Origin: Paenibacillus glucanolyticus NBRC 15330 | Lineage (GTDB): Bacteria > Bacillota > Bacilli > Paenibacillales > Paenibacillaceae | Direction: 5' to 3' | Assembly: GCF_004000885.1 (NCBI RefSeq) | Contig: NZ_BIMC01000019.1 | Coordinates: 54,099 to 118,098, forward strand | Length of the DNA: 64,000 nt | Shown: positions 9,400 through 18,332 of the stretch, piece by piece | Layout of the letters: every line of letters starts with the position of its first letter | How positions within the stretch are numbered: position 1 is the stretch's first letter | Notes under the pieces: generated by a model | Databases searched by the model: none | Told to the model about the DNA's origin: nothing | Seen by the model: only the letters and a program-made list of their open reading frames with translations | Program-made: the position numbers and the translations under genes

Positions 9400-10152
9400 G
9401 TGGAGAACAGGGAGAAGATCGAGCAGTTGGCAACATGGATCGAAGCGAGCGACTACATTGTTTTTTTCGGGGGCGCCGGTACCTCCACGGAGAGCGGAAT
9501 ACCTGACTTCCGTTCAGCAGCCGGGCTTTACCAGAGCGAGCATCAATCGCCATATCCGCCGGAGGTTATGCTTAGCCACACGTTTTTTATGAAGCATCCG
9601 GACGTGTTTTATGATTTTTACCGAAGCAAGATGCTTCATCCGAATGCACAGCCAAACGGCTGTCACCGGCTATTGTCGAGGCTTGCATTTGACGGGAAAC
9701 TGAAAGCGGTGATTACGCAAAATATCGACGGACTCCATCAGAGCGCAGGATGCTCCGATGTGATGGAGCTTCACGGCTCTGTACACCGCAATTATTGCAT
9801 GGATTGCGCAAGGTTCTACAGCCTGCAGGATATTATGGACATTAAGGAAGTTGTCCCGCGCTGCAAGGAATGCGGTGGGCTGATCAGACCGGATGTCGTG
9901 CTGTATGAAGAGGAGCTGGACCAGAACATTATTATGCGCTCGATCCAGGAAATATCGACAGCGGACTTGCTGATCATCGGCGGGACTTCCCTGACGGTTC
10001 ATCCTGCGGCTGGGCTGATATCCTATTTTCAAGGAAGCAAGGTGGCTCTGCTGAATGCAGATCCGACCCCGTACGATCACCGGGCCGGCCTCTTGATCGC
10101 CGATCGGATCGGGCAGGTCATGACACAAGTGGATAAGCTGATCAGCACGTAG
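9400..10152 (+). CDS. NAD-dependent protein deacylase (sirtuin, SIR2 family)
   Basis: Removes acetyl or other acyl groups from lysines using NAD+. The family motifs are all present: GGAGTSTESGIPDFR near residue 20, TQNIDGLHQSAG near 105, the catalytic His in ELHGSVH near 126, a four-Cys zinc site (CMDC and CKEC), and GGTSLTVHPAAG near 200. The GTG at 9400 lies 8 bases after GGAGG at 9387-9391 and gives 250 residues; an in-frame GTG at 9391 overlaps that ribosome site and is rejected. It follows the HAD gene closely. Confidence 0.93.
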   Translation: MENREKIEQLATWIEASDYIVFFGGAGTSTESGIPDFRSAAGLYQSEHQSPYPPEVMLSHTFFMKHPDVFYDFYRSKMLHPNAQPNGCHRLLSRLAFDGKLKAVITQNIDGLHQSAGCSDVMELHGSVHRNYCMDCARFYSLQDIMDIKEVVPRCKECGGLIRPDVVLYEEELDQNIIMRSIQEISTADLLIIGGTSLTVHPAAGLISYFQGSKVALLNADPTPYDHRAGLLIADRIGQVMTQVDKLIST

Positions 10153-10200
10153 CGGCGACAGCTGCGGCGTGTTGCTGCACGCATAACTGTAATCGTTTTC

Positions 10201-10230
10201 TTGTCAAAGTCCAGCGAAACACGTTAAGAT
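10201..10230 (+). promoter_or_regulatory. Sigma-A-type promoter of the aldo/keto reductase gene
   Basis: TTGTCA at 10201-10206 and TAAGAT at 10225-10230 are spaced by 18 bases. The -10 box overlaps an in-frame ATG at 10229, which argues that translation starts further downstream. Confidence 0.7.
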
Positions 10231-10276
10231 GAATTTAGCAATGGATCTATTCACTTTAGAGAGGCAGGGATTGCAA

Positions 10277-11302
10277 GTGACCTATGTGGCTAGCGAAGAC
10301 CGCTATGAAGGAATGAAATATAACCGTGTGGGGCGTTCCGGGCTGAAACTTCCGGCAATCTCCCTTGGATTATGGCATAATTTCGGTGGTATCGACACGT
10401 ATGAAAACGGGCGGAGCATGGTTACGCGTTCCTTCGATCTGGGCATTACCCACTTCGATCTGGCGAACAATTATGGACCGCCTGCAGGATCTGCCGAAGA
10501 GACATTTGGCAAAATTCTCTCCCGTGACCTCAAAGCCTACCGCGATGAAATCGTTGTTTCATCCAAAGCGGGTTATTACATGTGGCCTGGGCCATACGGG
10601 GACCATGGTTCACGTAAATATCTGGTGTCAAGTCTCGATCAGAGTCTGAAGCGGATGGGCCTGGATTACGTCGATATTTTCTATCATCATCGGATGGATC
10701 CGGAAACGCCGCTTGAAGAAACCATGGTCGCCTTGGATCATCTGGTACGTTCCGGCAAGGCGCTTTATGTTGGGGTGTCCAACTATTCGCCGGAGAAGAC
10801 GCGGGAAGCGATCTCCATTCTGAAAAGCCTGGGCACTCCGCTGCTTATTCACCAGCCGAGTTATTCCATGCTGGACCGCTGGGTGGAGAACGGTTTGCTC
10901 GATGTTCTGGACGAGAATGGTGTGGGAAGCATCGCGTTTACGCCGCTTGCCCAAGGACTCTTGACCAATAAATACCTGAACGGCGTACCTGGCGATTCGC
11001 GTGCGGCAAGCGCGTCCGTGTTCTTGAACGAAAGCAACATCACGCCTGAGGTGCTGCGCAAGATCAGGGCGCTGAACCAGATCGCGCAAGCGAGGAACCA
11101 AAGTCTTGCCCAATTTGCCCTAGCGTGGGTGCTTCGGGGCGGCAGAGTGACATCTGCCCTCATCGGAGCGAGCAAGGTAAGCCAGATCGAAGACAATGTG
11201 GCTGCCTTGAATAATCTGGAGTTCTCGAAGGAAGAGCTGGATCGCATTGAAGCGATTCTGAGGACGGAGAACGGATCAACTGCAGAGGGCCAGAATAATT
11301 GA
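10277..11302 (+). CDS. Aldo/keto reductase (YghZ / L-glyceraldehyde-3-phosphate reductase-like)
   Basis: NADPH-dependent carbonyl reductase with a TIM-barrel fold, cytoplasmic. The family signatures are visible: THFDLANNYG (Asp and Tyr of the catalytic tetrad), SSKAGYY (Lys), and YHHRMD (His). The subfamily resembles E. coli YghZ (GpR), which reduces L-glyceraldehyde 3-phosphate and methylglyoxal; substrate here is inferred only. The GTG at 10277 is chosen because the promoter -10 box lies over the upstream ATG (10229) and AGGG lies 7 bases before the GTG. The product is then 341 residues and begins MTYVASEDRYEGMKY. Confidence 0.88.
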   Translation: MTYVASEDRYEGMKYNRVGRSGLKLPAISLGLWHNFGGIDTYENGRSMVTRSFDLGITHFDLANNYGPPAGSAEETFGKILSRDLKAYRDEIVVSSKAGYYMWPGPYGDHGSRKYLVSSLDQSLKRMGLDYVDIFYHHRMDPETPLEETMVALDHLVRSGKALYVGVSNYSPEKTREAISILKSLGTPLLIHQPSYSMLDRWVENGLLDVLDENGVGSIAFTPLAQGLLTNKYLNGVPGDSRAASASVFLNESNITPEVLRKIRALNQIAQARNQSLAQFALAWVLRGGRVTSALIGASKVSQIEDNVAALNNLEFSKEELDRIEAILRTENGSTAEGQNN

Positions 11303-11335
11303 TGCAATAGCCAAACTAAACCTAGCGAAACGAAG

Positions 11336-11386
11336 AAGGAGCGCCTCAGGATGTATTACCCGGCCTGATATGCGCTCCTTTTTTGG
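11336..11386 (+). terminator. Terminator after the aldo/keto reductase gene
   Basis: AAGGAGCGC at 11336-11344 pairs with GCGCTCCTT at 11372-11380, with an inner CAGG/CCTG pairing, followed by a T run. It lies between two convergent genes. Confidence 0.85.
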
Positions 11387-11409
11387 TGCAAATATGATCA
11401 TGAACTCGC

Positions 11410-12282
11410 TTATGGCTCCGTTGGTGCTGCTGCGGACATGATGTCCTTCCGGTATCGTGTTGGCGATCGGCCGACAAGGCGTTTGAATTGGCGCGAGAAA
11501 TAAAGTGGGTCGGTCAGACCTACGGATGCGGAGACCTGCTCGATAGACAAATCAGGACGTTCGCGCAGCAGCCGCTTGGATTGGTCGATCCTTAATTTGA
11601 GCAGGTACGTAATCGGGGTCATGCCAGTTTCCTGCTTGAATATACGCGACAAGTAAGCGCGGTTGTAACCCAGGCTCGCACACATCTGTTCGATGGAGAC
11701 GGGGTGGGCATATTGGGAAGCCATGTAATTGATCATTTGCTTCACTGTGCGCTGAACCTGAGGCTCTGCAAGCGACAGCAGCGACGGGCGGTCGCTGCGG
11801 TTCAGGATCTCGGCCCAGATCAGATGCAGGTAACCGATGGCGGCGATGTGGGAGCTTTCTTCCCTGGATTGAAAATGCTTCTGGATGAGAGAGACATATC
11901 CGGGAATCGGGTTGTTCGCCTCCATGAGATGCAGGACGGGCTTGTCGGGCGTGAGCCCCAGGCGATTCACTTCTTCACCGGCATGCTCTCCGTCAAAGGC
12001 GACCCACCGGTATTGCCACGGGCAACTCGCGTCAGATACATAGCTGACAATCTGACCGGGATGGATGAGAAAGCAATCGCCGGGACCCAGCTGGTACATA
12101 TCGGTTTCCGTTCGAAATATGCCATATCCTGATTCGATAATATGCAGCAAGTAATGATCGTATATTTTCGGCCCCAGGGCATGCTCAGGTCTGGTCTGGC
12201 TTTCCCCCGCAAATCGGACGTGGAGCCACCCGCTGCCCTGCTGGGCAGGATTTGAGGCAACAGAATAGGTTGGTTTCATCAT
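11410..12282 (-). CDS. AraC-family transcriptional regulator, divergent from the gal operon
   Basis: DNA-binding regulator of 290 residues. The N-terminal part (about 1-160) is a cupin-like sugar-sensing domain of the AraC type. The C-terminal 100 residues hold the two helix-turn-helix motifs, with LGYNRAYLSRIFKQETGMTP and VGLTDPLYFSRQFKRLVGRS as recognition segments. The ATG follows AAGGA by 6 bases. Its divergent position directly before galK suggests control of galactose or galactoside use, comparable to MsmR/RafR-type regulators; this is inference from position. Confidence 0.88.
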   Translation of the reverse strand: MMKPTYSVASNPAQQGSGWLHVRFAGESQTRPEHALGPKIYDHYLLHIIESGYGIFRTETDMYQLGPGDCFLIHPGQIVSYVSDASCPWQYRWVAFDGEHAGEEVNRLGLTPDKPVLHLMEANNPIPGYVSLIQKHFQSREESSHIAAIGYLHLIWAEILNRSDRPSLLSLAEPQVQRTVKQMINYMASQYAHPVSIEQMCASLGYNRAYLSRIFKQETGMTPITYLLKLRIDQSKRLLRERPDLSIEQVSASVGLTDPLYFSRQFKRLVGRSPTRYRKDIMSAAAPTEP

Positions 12283-12374
12283 AATTTTTCCTTTAGAATA
12301 GGATTGGGAAAATAGGGGATTGAAGGTTTGTTTTGATTATATGAGTTTATTGTACCTTTTAAAGTCACATAAAT

Positions 12375-12452
12375 CCATATGTAACACACAAGATTTCATT
12401 ATCGCTAAACGAGGTTTCCATTATACTGAAGACAGTAAAACTACCATATGTA
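12375..12452 (+). repeat. Direct repeat CCATATGTA flanking the galK promoter
   Basis: The 9-base sequence CCATATGTA occurs at 12375-12383 and again at 12444-12452, in direct orientation. One copy lies upstream of the putative -35 box and the other downstream of the -10 box. AraC-family proteins commonly bind direct repeats, so these are candidate sites for the divergent regulator. Confidence 0.4.
12399..12427 (+). promoter_or_regulatory. Putative galKET promoter
   Basis: TTATCG at 12399-12404 and TATACT at 12422-12427 are spaced by 17 bases. The -35 box is weak, which would fit a promoter that needs an activator. Confidence 0.55.
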
Positions 12453-12471
12453 CAGGATGGAGTGATGGGCA

Positions 12472-13650
12472 GTGACTACACAACAGCTTATGCAAAGATT
12501 CATGGACAAGCACGGAGAAAGCCGGCATGAGGTTCGGATATTTAACGCACCCGGCAGGGTGAATCTGATCGGGGAGCATCTGGACTATAACGGAGGTTAC
12601 GTTCTTCCGGCAGCCTTGGAGTTTGGTACAACCTTGATTATCCGTCCGCGTGACGATAAGAAGGTAAGCTTCTCTTCAACCAATATCCCTTATGAATTAA
12701 CGATCAGCCTGGACGAGGATTACCGTTACAAAAGCGATCAATGGACGGATTATCCGGTTGGAGTCATTACGGAATTGCATAAAATAGGCTCCAATCTTAG
12801 CAGCGGGTATGACCTGCTCTACCATGGGGATATTCCTAACGGCGCGGGTCTGTCTTCCTCTGCCTCCATCGAAGTGGTCACAGCCTACGCGCTCTTGAGC
12901 ATGGAGGGCAAGGCAGCAGACACCGTGGAGATTGCGAAGCTCTCACAGAGAGTGGAGAACCTGTTCGTTGGCGTCAATTCCGGCATCATGGATCAATTTG
13001 CCGTGGCTAACGGCAAGCAGGATCATGCCATTCTGTTAATGTGCGATACCCTTGAGTATGAACTTGTACCGTTCCAGACGGGACCATATAAAATCGTGAT
13101 TTCCAATACCAATAAACGACGGGGGCTTGTCGACTCCAAATACAATGAACGCCGAAGTGAGTGCGACCGTGCTTTGGAGATTTTGCAGAATGAGCTTCCT
13201 GCACTAACGTATCTCGCACAGCTGAACCCGGATCAATTCGTAACATTACAGGACAACATCCAGGATGAAACGGTCCGAAGACGCGCCCAGCACGTCGTGG
13301 AGGAAAACCAGCGCGTTCTTGATTCCGTGAAAGCATTGAAGGACGGGGATCTGGAATCGTTCGGTCAGTATATGAACCAGTCCCATGACTCCTTGCGTTA
13401 TCTGTATGAAGTGACAGGCGATGAGCTGGACGCGCTCGTTGAGGAAGCCCAGCGCATTCCAGGAACGCTTGGTTCCCGGATGACGGGGGCCGGTTTCGGG
13501 GGCTGCACGGTGTCCTTGGTCCACGAGGATGCGGTGGAACGCTTCATAGCGGAAGTGGGGCAGCAGTATGAAAGCAGAACCGGACTGAAGCCGGATTTCT
13601 ATGTATGCGGCGTTGGTCAAGGTGTGCATGAAGTGAAGGAGGGCGAATAA
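12472..13650 (+). CDS. galK: Galactokinase
   Basis: First enzyme of the Leloir pathway: phosphorylates galactose at C1 with ATP. The product has 392 residues and is a GHMP kinase. The galactokinase signature GRVNLIGEHLDYNGGYVLP lies near residue 28, the ATP-binding motif PNGAGLSSSASIE near 122, and the third motif GAGFGGCTVSL near 340. The GTG start lies 9 bases after GGATGGAG. It is the first gene of galK-galE-galT, with 1 base between galK and galE. A direct 9-base repeat and an AraC-type gene lie upstream. Confidence 0.97.
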   Translation: MTTQQLMQRFMDKHGESRHEVRIFNAPGRVNLIGEHLDYNGGYVLPAALEFGTTLIIRPRDDKKVSFSSTNIPYELTISLDEDYRYKSDQWTDYPVGVITELHKIGSNLSSGYDLLYHGDIPNGAGLSSSASIEVVTAYALLSMEGKAADTVEIAKLSQRVENLFVGVNSGIMDQFAVANGKQDHAILLMCDTLEYELVPFQTGPYKIVISNTNKRRGLVDSKYNERRSECDRALEILQNELPALTYLAQLNPDQFVTLQDNIQDETVRRRAQHVVEENQRVLDSVKALKDGDLESFGQYMNQSHDSLRYLYEVTGDELDALVEEAQRIPGTLGSRMTGAGFGGCTVSLVHEDAVERFIAEVGQQYESRTGLKPDFYVCGVGQGVHEVKEGE

Positions 13651-13651
13651 T

Positions 13652-14641
13652 ATGGCGATTTTAGTAACTGGCGGTGCAGGTTATATCGGTTCTCACACTG
13701 TGGCGGAACTGCTTGAGAAGGGAGAAGAGGTTGTTGTTATCGACAGTCTGGAGACGGGGCATCGCGAAGCGCTCCTTGGCGGAAAGCTGTATGTTGGCGA
13801 TCTGCGCGACAAGACGCTGCTAAACCAGCTGTTCTCGGAGAATGATATCGATGCCGTTATCCACTTTGCTGCGAATTCGCTGGTCGGCGAGAGCATGAAG
13901 GACCCGGTGAAGTATTACGACAACAACGTATACGGAACGCTCTGTCTGCTGGAAGCGATGAATGAAGCTGGTGTACGCAAAATCGTCTTCTCCTCAACGG
14001 CTGCTACCTACGGTGAGCCTGAGAAGGTGCCGATTGAGGAAACGGACCGGACGCAGCCAACGAACGTGTACGGGGAAACCAAGCTGATGATGGAACGGAT
14101 GATGTCCTGGTTTGATACCGTGCTCGGTGTAAAATATGTATCTCTTCGTTACTTCAACGCTGCCGGGTCCCATGCCAGCGGCTCCATCGGAGAGGATCAC
14201 CGCCCGGAGAGCCATCTGATCCCGCTTGTGCTGCAAACCGCTTTGAAGCAGCGCCCAAGCATCTCCGTGTTTGGCGATGATTATTCTACGCCGGACGGAA
14301 CATGCGTGCGTGACTATATCCATGTCAGCGATCTTGCGAACGCCCATCTGCGCGCGGTAGAGTATCTCCGCCGTGGGGAACCCAGCAATGTATTTAACCT
14401 CGGCAACGGGCTCGGTTTCTCGGTAAAGGAAGTCATTGAGACATCGAAGCGGGTGACGGGCGCTGACATTCCGGTTGTCATGGAGGCACGGCGTTCCGGC
14501 GACCCTGCTGTATTAGTAGCCTCTTCGGATAAAGCACGTACCGTCCTTGGATGGACGCCATCCAAAACGTCGCTTGAAGAGATCATCGATAGTGCATGGA
14601 AGTGGCACAGCAGTCATCCGCACGGTTACGGAGACAATTAA
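13652..14641 (+). CDS. galE: UDP-glucose 4-epimerase
   Basis: Interconverts UDP-galactose and UDP-glucose with bound NAD. The 329-residue protein is an extended short-chain dehydrogenase. The nucleotide-binding GGAGYIGSH is at residues 7-15, the catalytic Ser and Thr lie in the FSSTAATYG segment, and the YxxxK pair is Y140 and K144. The ribosome site GGAGG lies inside the end of galK, showing tight translational coupling. It sits between galK and galT, completing the Leloir pathway. Confidence 0.97.
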   Translation: MAILVTGGAGYIGSHTVAELLEKGEEVVVIDSLETGHREALLGGKLYVGDLRDKTLLNQLFSENDIDAVIHFAANSLVGESMKDPVKYYDNNVYGTLCLLEAMNEAGVRKIVFSSTAATYGEPEKVPIEETDRTQPTNVYGETKLMMERMMSWFDTVLGVKYVSLRYFNAAGSHASGSIGEDHRPESHLIPLVLQTALKQRPSISVFGDDYSTPDGTCVRDYIHVSDLANAHLRAVEYLRRGEPSNVFNLGNGLGFSVKEVIETSKRVTGADIPVVMEARRSGDPAVLVASSDKARTVLGWTPSKTSLEEIIDSAWKWHSSHPHGYGDN

Positions 14642-14660
14642 TCCAAGGGGGACTACGGCG

Positions 14661-16259
14661 ATGAAATCAGTACCATCAGGAACTCCCGAATCGAAGCAAT
14701 CGAAGCAGGCTCTGCATGCAATTGAAATGCTGGTGCGATTTGCCCTGCATAAAGGCCTTATCGAGGCAGCCGATGTGGATTACAGCCGCAATCTGCTGCT
14801 GGAGGACTTCGGCTTCAGCGAGCCGTATGGCGACGAAGTGAATGAGCAGATTCCGGATGGATCCCAGGCCATGCTGGACATTTTGATCGATTACGGTGCA
14901 GCGAACGGACTCATACCGGAGAACACGGATACGTACCGGGATTTGCTGGATGCCAAAATCATGGGCCGCCTTATGGCAAGGCCTTCGGAAGTGACAGCCC
15001 GGTTTCGAGCAGCCCAGCAGGAGCAGGGGATCATTGCAGCTACACAACAGTTCTATGATCTGTGCATCGATTCCAACTACATTCGCATGGATCGGGTAGC
15101 CAAGAATGAATATTGGAGACATGCCAGCACGTACGGCGGTATGGAGATCACGATTAACCTATCCAAACCGGAGAAAAGTCCGAAGGAAATCGCTATGGCA
15201 AAGCTGCTGCCACCGCCTGTTTATCCCAAATGTCAGCTCTGCCGTGAGAATGTCGGTTATGCTGGCAGGGTCAATCATCCGGCACGGCAAAACTTGCGGA
15301 TTATCCCGTTGGAGTTAAACGGAGAGCGCTGGTTCTTCCAGTATTCGCCCTATGTATACTACAACGAGCATTGCATCGTGTTCCATCATGATCATGTGCC
15401 GATGAAGCTGACCAGGGAGACGCTTGCCCGCCTCTTGAGTTTTGTGGATGCGTACCCGCATTATTTCCTCGGGTCGAATGCGGATCTCCCGATCGTGGGG
15501 GGCTCAATTCTTACGCATGATCATTTCCAAGGAGGCCGTCATTCCTTCCCGATTCAGAAAGCACCGAAGGTGGCTGGCTTCTCACATGAGGCTTATCCCG
15601 GCGTGTCCGTCAGCATCGTGAAGTGGCCGATGTCGGTTATCCGGCTGGCCTCAAGTGATCGGGAATTGCTCCTTGAATGTGCCAACAGCATCTACGAGAA
15701 TTGGAAATTCTACAGTGACCCTTCGCAAGACATTGAAGCGTTCAGCGAGGTGAAGGGAGAGCGGGTCCGTCATAATACAGTTACGCCGATTGCCCGGCAA
15801 AATGACGAAGGCATCTATGAGCTGGATCTGGTGTTGCGGAACAATCGGACCAGTGAACGGCACCCCGAAGGGATTTTTCATCCTCATCGGGAGATGTTTC
15901 ATATCAAGAAGGAGAATATCGGCTTGATCGAAGTTATGGGGCTGGCGATCCTGCCGGGCAGGCTCAAGGAAGAACTGGACCAAATTGCCGAGGTTCTGGC
16001 CGGGAACGAGAAACTGTACGCGGACAGTCAGGCCCCGGACCATCCGCTTGCTGTTCACGGCGATTGGATCAAAGGGCTGCGGGAACGGGGAGCCGCCCTG
16101 TCTGACAAGGCTGAGGCTATGGAGCTGATCCGCCAGGAAGTTGGCAAGAAGTTCACTACGATCCTGGAGCATGCCGGTGTGTACAAACAGACGGAAGACG
16201 GACAGCAGGCTTTTGGGCAATTTCTAAGCCATATGGGATTCCAGCGCGAGAGCATGTAG
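14661..16259 (+). CDS. galT: UDP-glucose--hexose-1-phosphate uridylyltransferase, class II (Firmicute type)
   Basis: Transfers UMP between glucose-1-phosphate and galactose-1-phosphate. The length of 532 residues and the sequence are those of the larger Gram-positive (GalT2) family, not the roughly 350-residue E. coli type. A Cys pair in YPKCQLC near residue 190 and a His-rich segment VFHHDHVPMKL near 240 are visible. The ATG at 14661 follows the GGGGG at 14646-14650; the open frame extends upstream into galE but has no ribosome site there. It is the last gene of the gal operon. Confidence 0.95.
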   Translation: MKSVPSGTPESKQSKQALHAIEMLVRFALHKGLIEAADVDYSRNLLLEDFGFSEPYGDEVNEQIPDGSQAMLDILIDYGAANGLIPENTDTYRDLLDAKIMGRLMARPSEVTARFRAAQQEQGIIAATQQFYDLCIDSNYIRMDRVAKNEYWRHASTYGGMEITINLSKPEKSPKEIAMAKLLPPPVYPKCQLCRENVGYAGRVNHPARQNLRIIPLELNGERWFFQYSPYVYYNEHCIVFHHDHVPMKLTRETLARLLSFVDAYPHYFLGSNADLPIVGGSILTHDHFQGGRHSFPIQKAPKVAGFSHEAYPGVSVSIVKWPMSVIRLASSDRELLLECANSIYENWKFYSDPSQDIEAFSEVKGERVRHNTVTPIARQNDEGIYELDLVLRNNRTSERHPEGIFHPHREMFHIKKENIGLIEVMGLAILPGRLKEELDQIAEVLAGNEKLYADSQAPDHPLAVHGDWIKGLRERGAALSDKAEAMELIRQEVGKKFTTILEHAGVYKQTEDGQQAFGQFLSHMGFQRESM

Positions 16260-16302
16260 TTCTCCATGATAAAAAATATCCATTTAACTGCGTTAATAAC
16301 AA

Positions 16303-16345
16303 AAACAGCCGGTCCTTTCCGCAGAGAGGAACGGCTGTTTGTTTT
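16303..16345 (+). terminator. Terminator of the gal operon
   Basis: AAACAGCCG pairs with CGGCTGTTT and TCCT with AGGA in a bulged hairpin, followed by GTTTT. Confidence 0.8.
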
Positions 16346-16426
16346 ACACAGGAGGAATGGTATAAAATGAATGAGCATGCATGATTGAATAATAGCTGCG
16401 AACACGATGAGATGGAGGTAATAAAT

Positions 16427-17590
16427 ATGAGACCTTTTGTATTTCATAATCCGACTCAGTTGATATTTGGCAAGGGCAAACTGAGCGCTTTAAGTAGTGA
16501 AGTGGCCAAATACGGCCAGAATGTATTGCTAGTATACGGCGGGGGCAGCATCAAGCGCAGCGGGCTGTATGACCAGGTCATCGCGTTGCTGCAAGAAGCG
16601 AATGCTGTGGTAACAGAGCTGAGCGGAGTGGAACCGAATCCCCGTCTGTCCACGGTTCATAAGGGCGTTGAGTTGTGCCGGAAGCATAACATTGACCTCA
16701 TTCTGGCTGTTGGCGGAGGAAGTGTGCTTGACTGCTCCAAGGCGATTGCCGTTGGTGCCAAATATGACGGCGACATGTGGGATTTCGTAGAGCGCAAGGC
16801 GGCTCCGCAAGGGGCTCTTCCACTCGGGACCGTGCTCACGATGGCTGCCACGGGCTCGGAGATGAATGGCGGCTCCGTTATTACCAATGAGACGACCCAG
16901 GAGAAGATGGGCTGGGGAAGCCCGCACGCCTACCCTGCATTTTCAATTCTGGATCCTGTACATACGTTCTCCCTTCCACGGGACCAAACCGTGTATGGTG
17001 TCGTTGATATTATGTCTCACGTGTTGGAACACTACTTCCATCAAGATACGAATACGCCGGTGCAAGACGGATTCTGCGAAACGATTCTTCGCACCATGAT
17101 AGAGACAGCACCCAAGCTCGTAGAGGATCTGGAGAACTATGAGCTTCGTGAGACGACGATGTACTGTGGAACGATGGCCCTGAACGGCATGATCAATATG
17201 GGAATGGCGGGAGACTGGGCAACCCACAATATTGAGCATGCGGTATCTGCCGTATACGACATTCCGCATGGCGGCGGCCTGGCGATACTGTTCCCGAACT
17301 GGATGAAATACAATCTTAGCGCAGATCCTCAGCGCTTTAAATCGCTTGCTGTGAATGTGTTCGGAGTCGATCGGACAGGAAAGACCGATGAGGAGATCGG
17401 ATTGGAAGGCATTGAAGCCCTTCGCAGTTTCTGGACTTCCATCGGCGCACCTAGCACATTGGGAGCTTATAATATCGACGATCGCGAGATCGAGGCTATG
17501 GCCGACAAAGCGATGCGTTTTGGACCGTTTGGCAATTTCCGCAAGCTGCAGCGCGAAGACGTTGTTGAAATTTATAAAATGTCGCTTTAA
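16427..17590 (+). CDS. Iron-containing alcohol dehydrogenase (YugJ/BdhA-like)
   Basis: NAD(P)H-dependent alcohol dehydrogenase of family III, acting on aldehydes such as butanal. The product has 387 residues. The nucleotide-binding segment VGGGSVLDCSKA lies near residue 95. The metal-binding region carries DIMSHVLEHYF and the NIEHAVSAVYDIPHGGGLA motif with its conserved His residues. The ATG at 16427 follows GGAGG at 16414-16418; an in-frame ATG at 16385 has no ribosome site. It lies after the gal terminator and ends at its own, so it is probably monocistronic. The physiological substrate cannot be read from the sequence. Confidence 0.9.
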   Translation: MRPFVFHNPTQLIFGKGKLSALSSEVAKYGQNVLLVYGGGSIKRSGLYDQVIALLQEANAVVTELSGVEPNPRLSTVHKGVELCRKHNIDLILAVGGGSVLDCSKAIAVGAKYDGDMWDFVERKAAPQGALPLGTVLTMAATGSEMNGGSVITNETTQEKMGWGSPHAYPAFSILDPVHTFSLPRDQTVYGVVDIMSHVLEHYFHQDTNTPVQDGFCETILRTMIETAPKLVEDLENYELRETTMYCGTMALNGMINMGMAGDWATHNIEHAVSAVYDIPHGGGLAILFPNWMKYNLSADPQRFKSLAVNVFGVDRTGKTDEEIGLEGIEALRSFWTSIGAPSTLGAYNIDDREIEAMADKAMRFGPFGNFRKLQREDVVEIYKMSL

Positions 17591-17634
17591 TGCGCCCTGA
17601 CCTGTTGCTCGCATAGCAGGGGGGAGTACGATGC

Positions 17635-17666
17635 AAGCCTGCCGGTTCATACCGAGCAGGCTTTTT
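17635..17666 (+). terminator. Terminator of the alcohol dehydrogenase gene
   Basis: AAGCCTGC pairs with GCAGGCTT, with an inner GGT/ACC, followed by a short T run. Confidence 0.85.
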
Positions 17667-17723
17667 ATGATGGTGTGTGGAATATAGATATGCAGAGATT
17701 TTCATACGTTTGAGGCAAATAAT

Positions 17724-17750
17724 TGAAACTTTAGCAAACATTTTGCCGTA
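17724..17750 (+). promoter_or_regulatory. ECF-sigma (SigW-like) promoter before the NfeD-flotillin pair
   Basis: TGAAAC at 17724-17729 and CGTA at 17747-17750 are spaced by 17 bases. The B. subtilis SigW consensus is TGAAAC-N16-CGTA, and the homologous yuaF-floT-yuaI operon there belongs to the SigW regulon. The match is in the right place, about 45 bases before the first start codon. Confidence 0.6.
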
Positions 17751-17794
17751 TTACTTGTTATACACAGTAAGGAATTCCAGAGGGGGCAATCAAC

Positions 17795-18328
17795 ATGGAA
17801 GCGTTATATTGGGGCTGTCTGATCGGAGGCGTCTTATTCGCCATCGTAACCGTGGTGCTTGGTGACATACTCAGCTCGGCACTTGACGGATTGTTGGACT
17901 TTTTGTCAGTGGATTTTTTCAATCCGGTTGTAATCGCTGGGGGAATCACCGTATTTGGCGGTACCGGAATCATGCTGATGAAATACACGAATTTGGCAGC
18001 AGGTGCCCATGTAACGCTGTCTATCCTGTCAGCTATCGTCATCTCGATTCTCGTCTACTTCGGGTATGTCAAACCGATGGAGAACAGCGAGAACTCGACA
18101 GGCTTCTCTATTAAAGAGCTGGCGGGCAGGATTGGCGTTGTGACTGTACCGCTTCCTGCGGAAGGATTTGGTGAAGTAATGGTCAAGATTGGAGCAGGCA
18201 ACACCATGCACATTGCGTCCAGCTTTGATCGTCAGATCCTTCCCGCAGGTGTCCGAGTGGTAGTTATTGACGTTGTTGATGGTGTCCTGAGAGTGTCCGA
18301 ACTGGAAGAACGAAAAGGAGATGATTGA
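17795..18328 (+). CDS. NfeD-like membrane protein (YuaF-like), flotillin partner
   Basis: Membrane protein of 177 residues. Three hydrophobic segments (about 5-25, 45-65 and 72-93) are followed by a soluble C-terminal domain of about 70 residues that fits the NfeD OB-fold. NfeD-family proteins are encoded beside flotillins and affect membrane microdomains. The ATG follows GAGGGGG. The gene ends just before the flotillin start, whose ribosome site lies inside its last codons, so the two are translationally coupled. Short length and no protease domain match the NfeD1b/YuaF type. Confidence 0.85.
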   Translation: MEALYWGCLIGGVLFAIVTVVLGDILSSALDGLLDFLSVDFFNPVVIAGGITVFGGTGIMLMKYTNLAAGAHVTLSILSAIVISILVYFGYVKPMENSENSTGFSIKELAGRIGVVTVPLPAEGFGEVMVKIGAGNTMHIASSFDRQILPAGVRVVVIDVVDGVLRVSELEERKGDD

Positions 18329-18332
18329 TTCA

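Noticed and set aside
10229..10276. Upstream ATG start for the aldo/keto reductase
   Set aside because: The ATG overlaps the -10 box of a good promoter, so it would not be transcribed with a usable leader.
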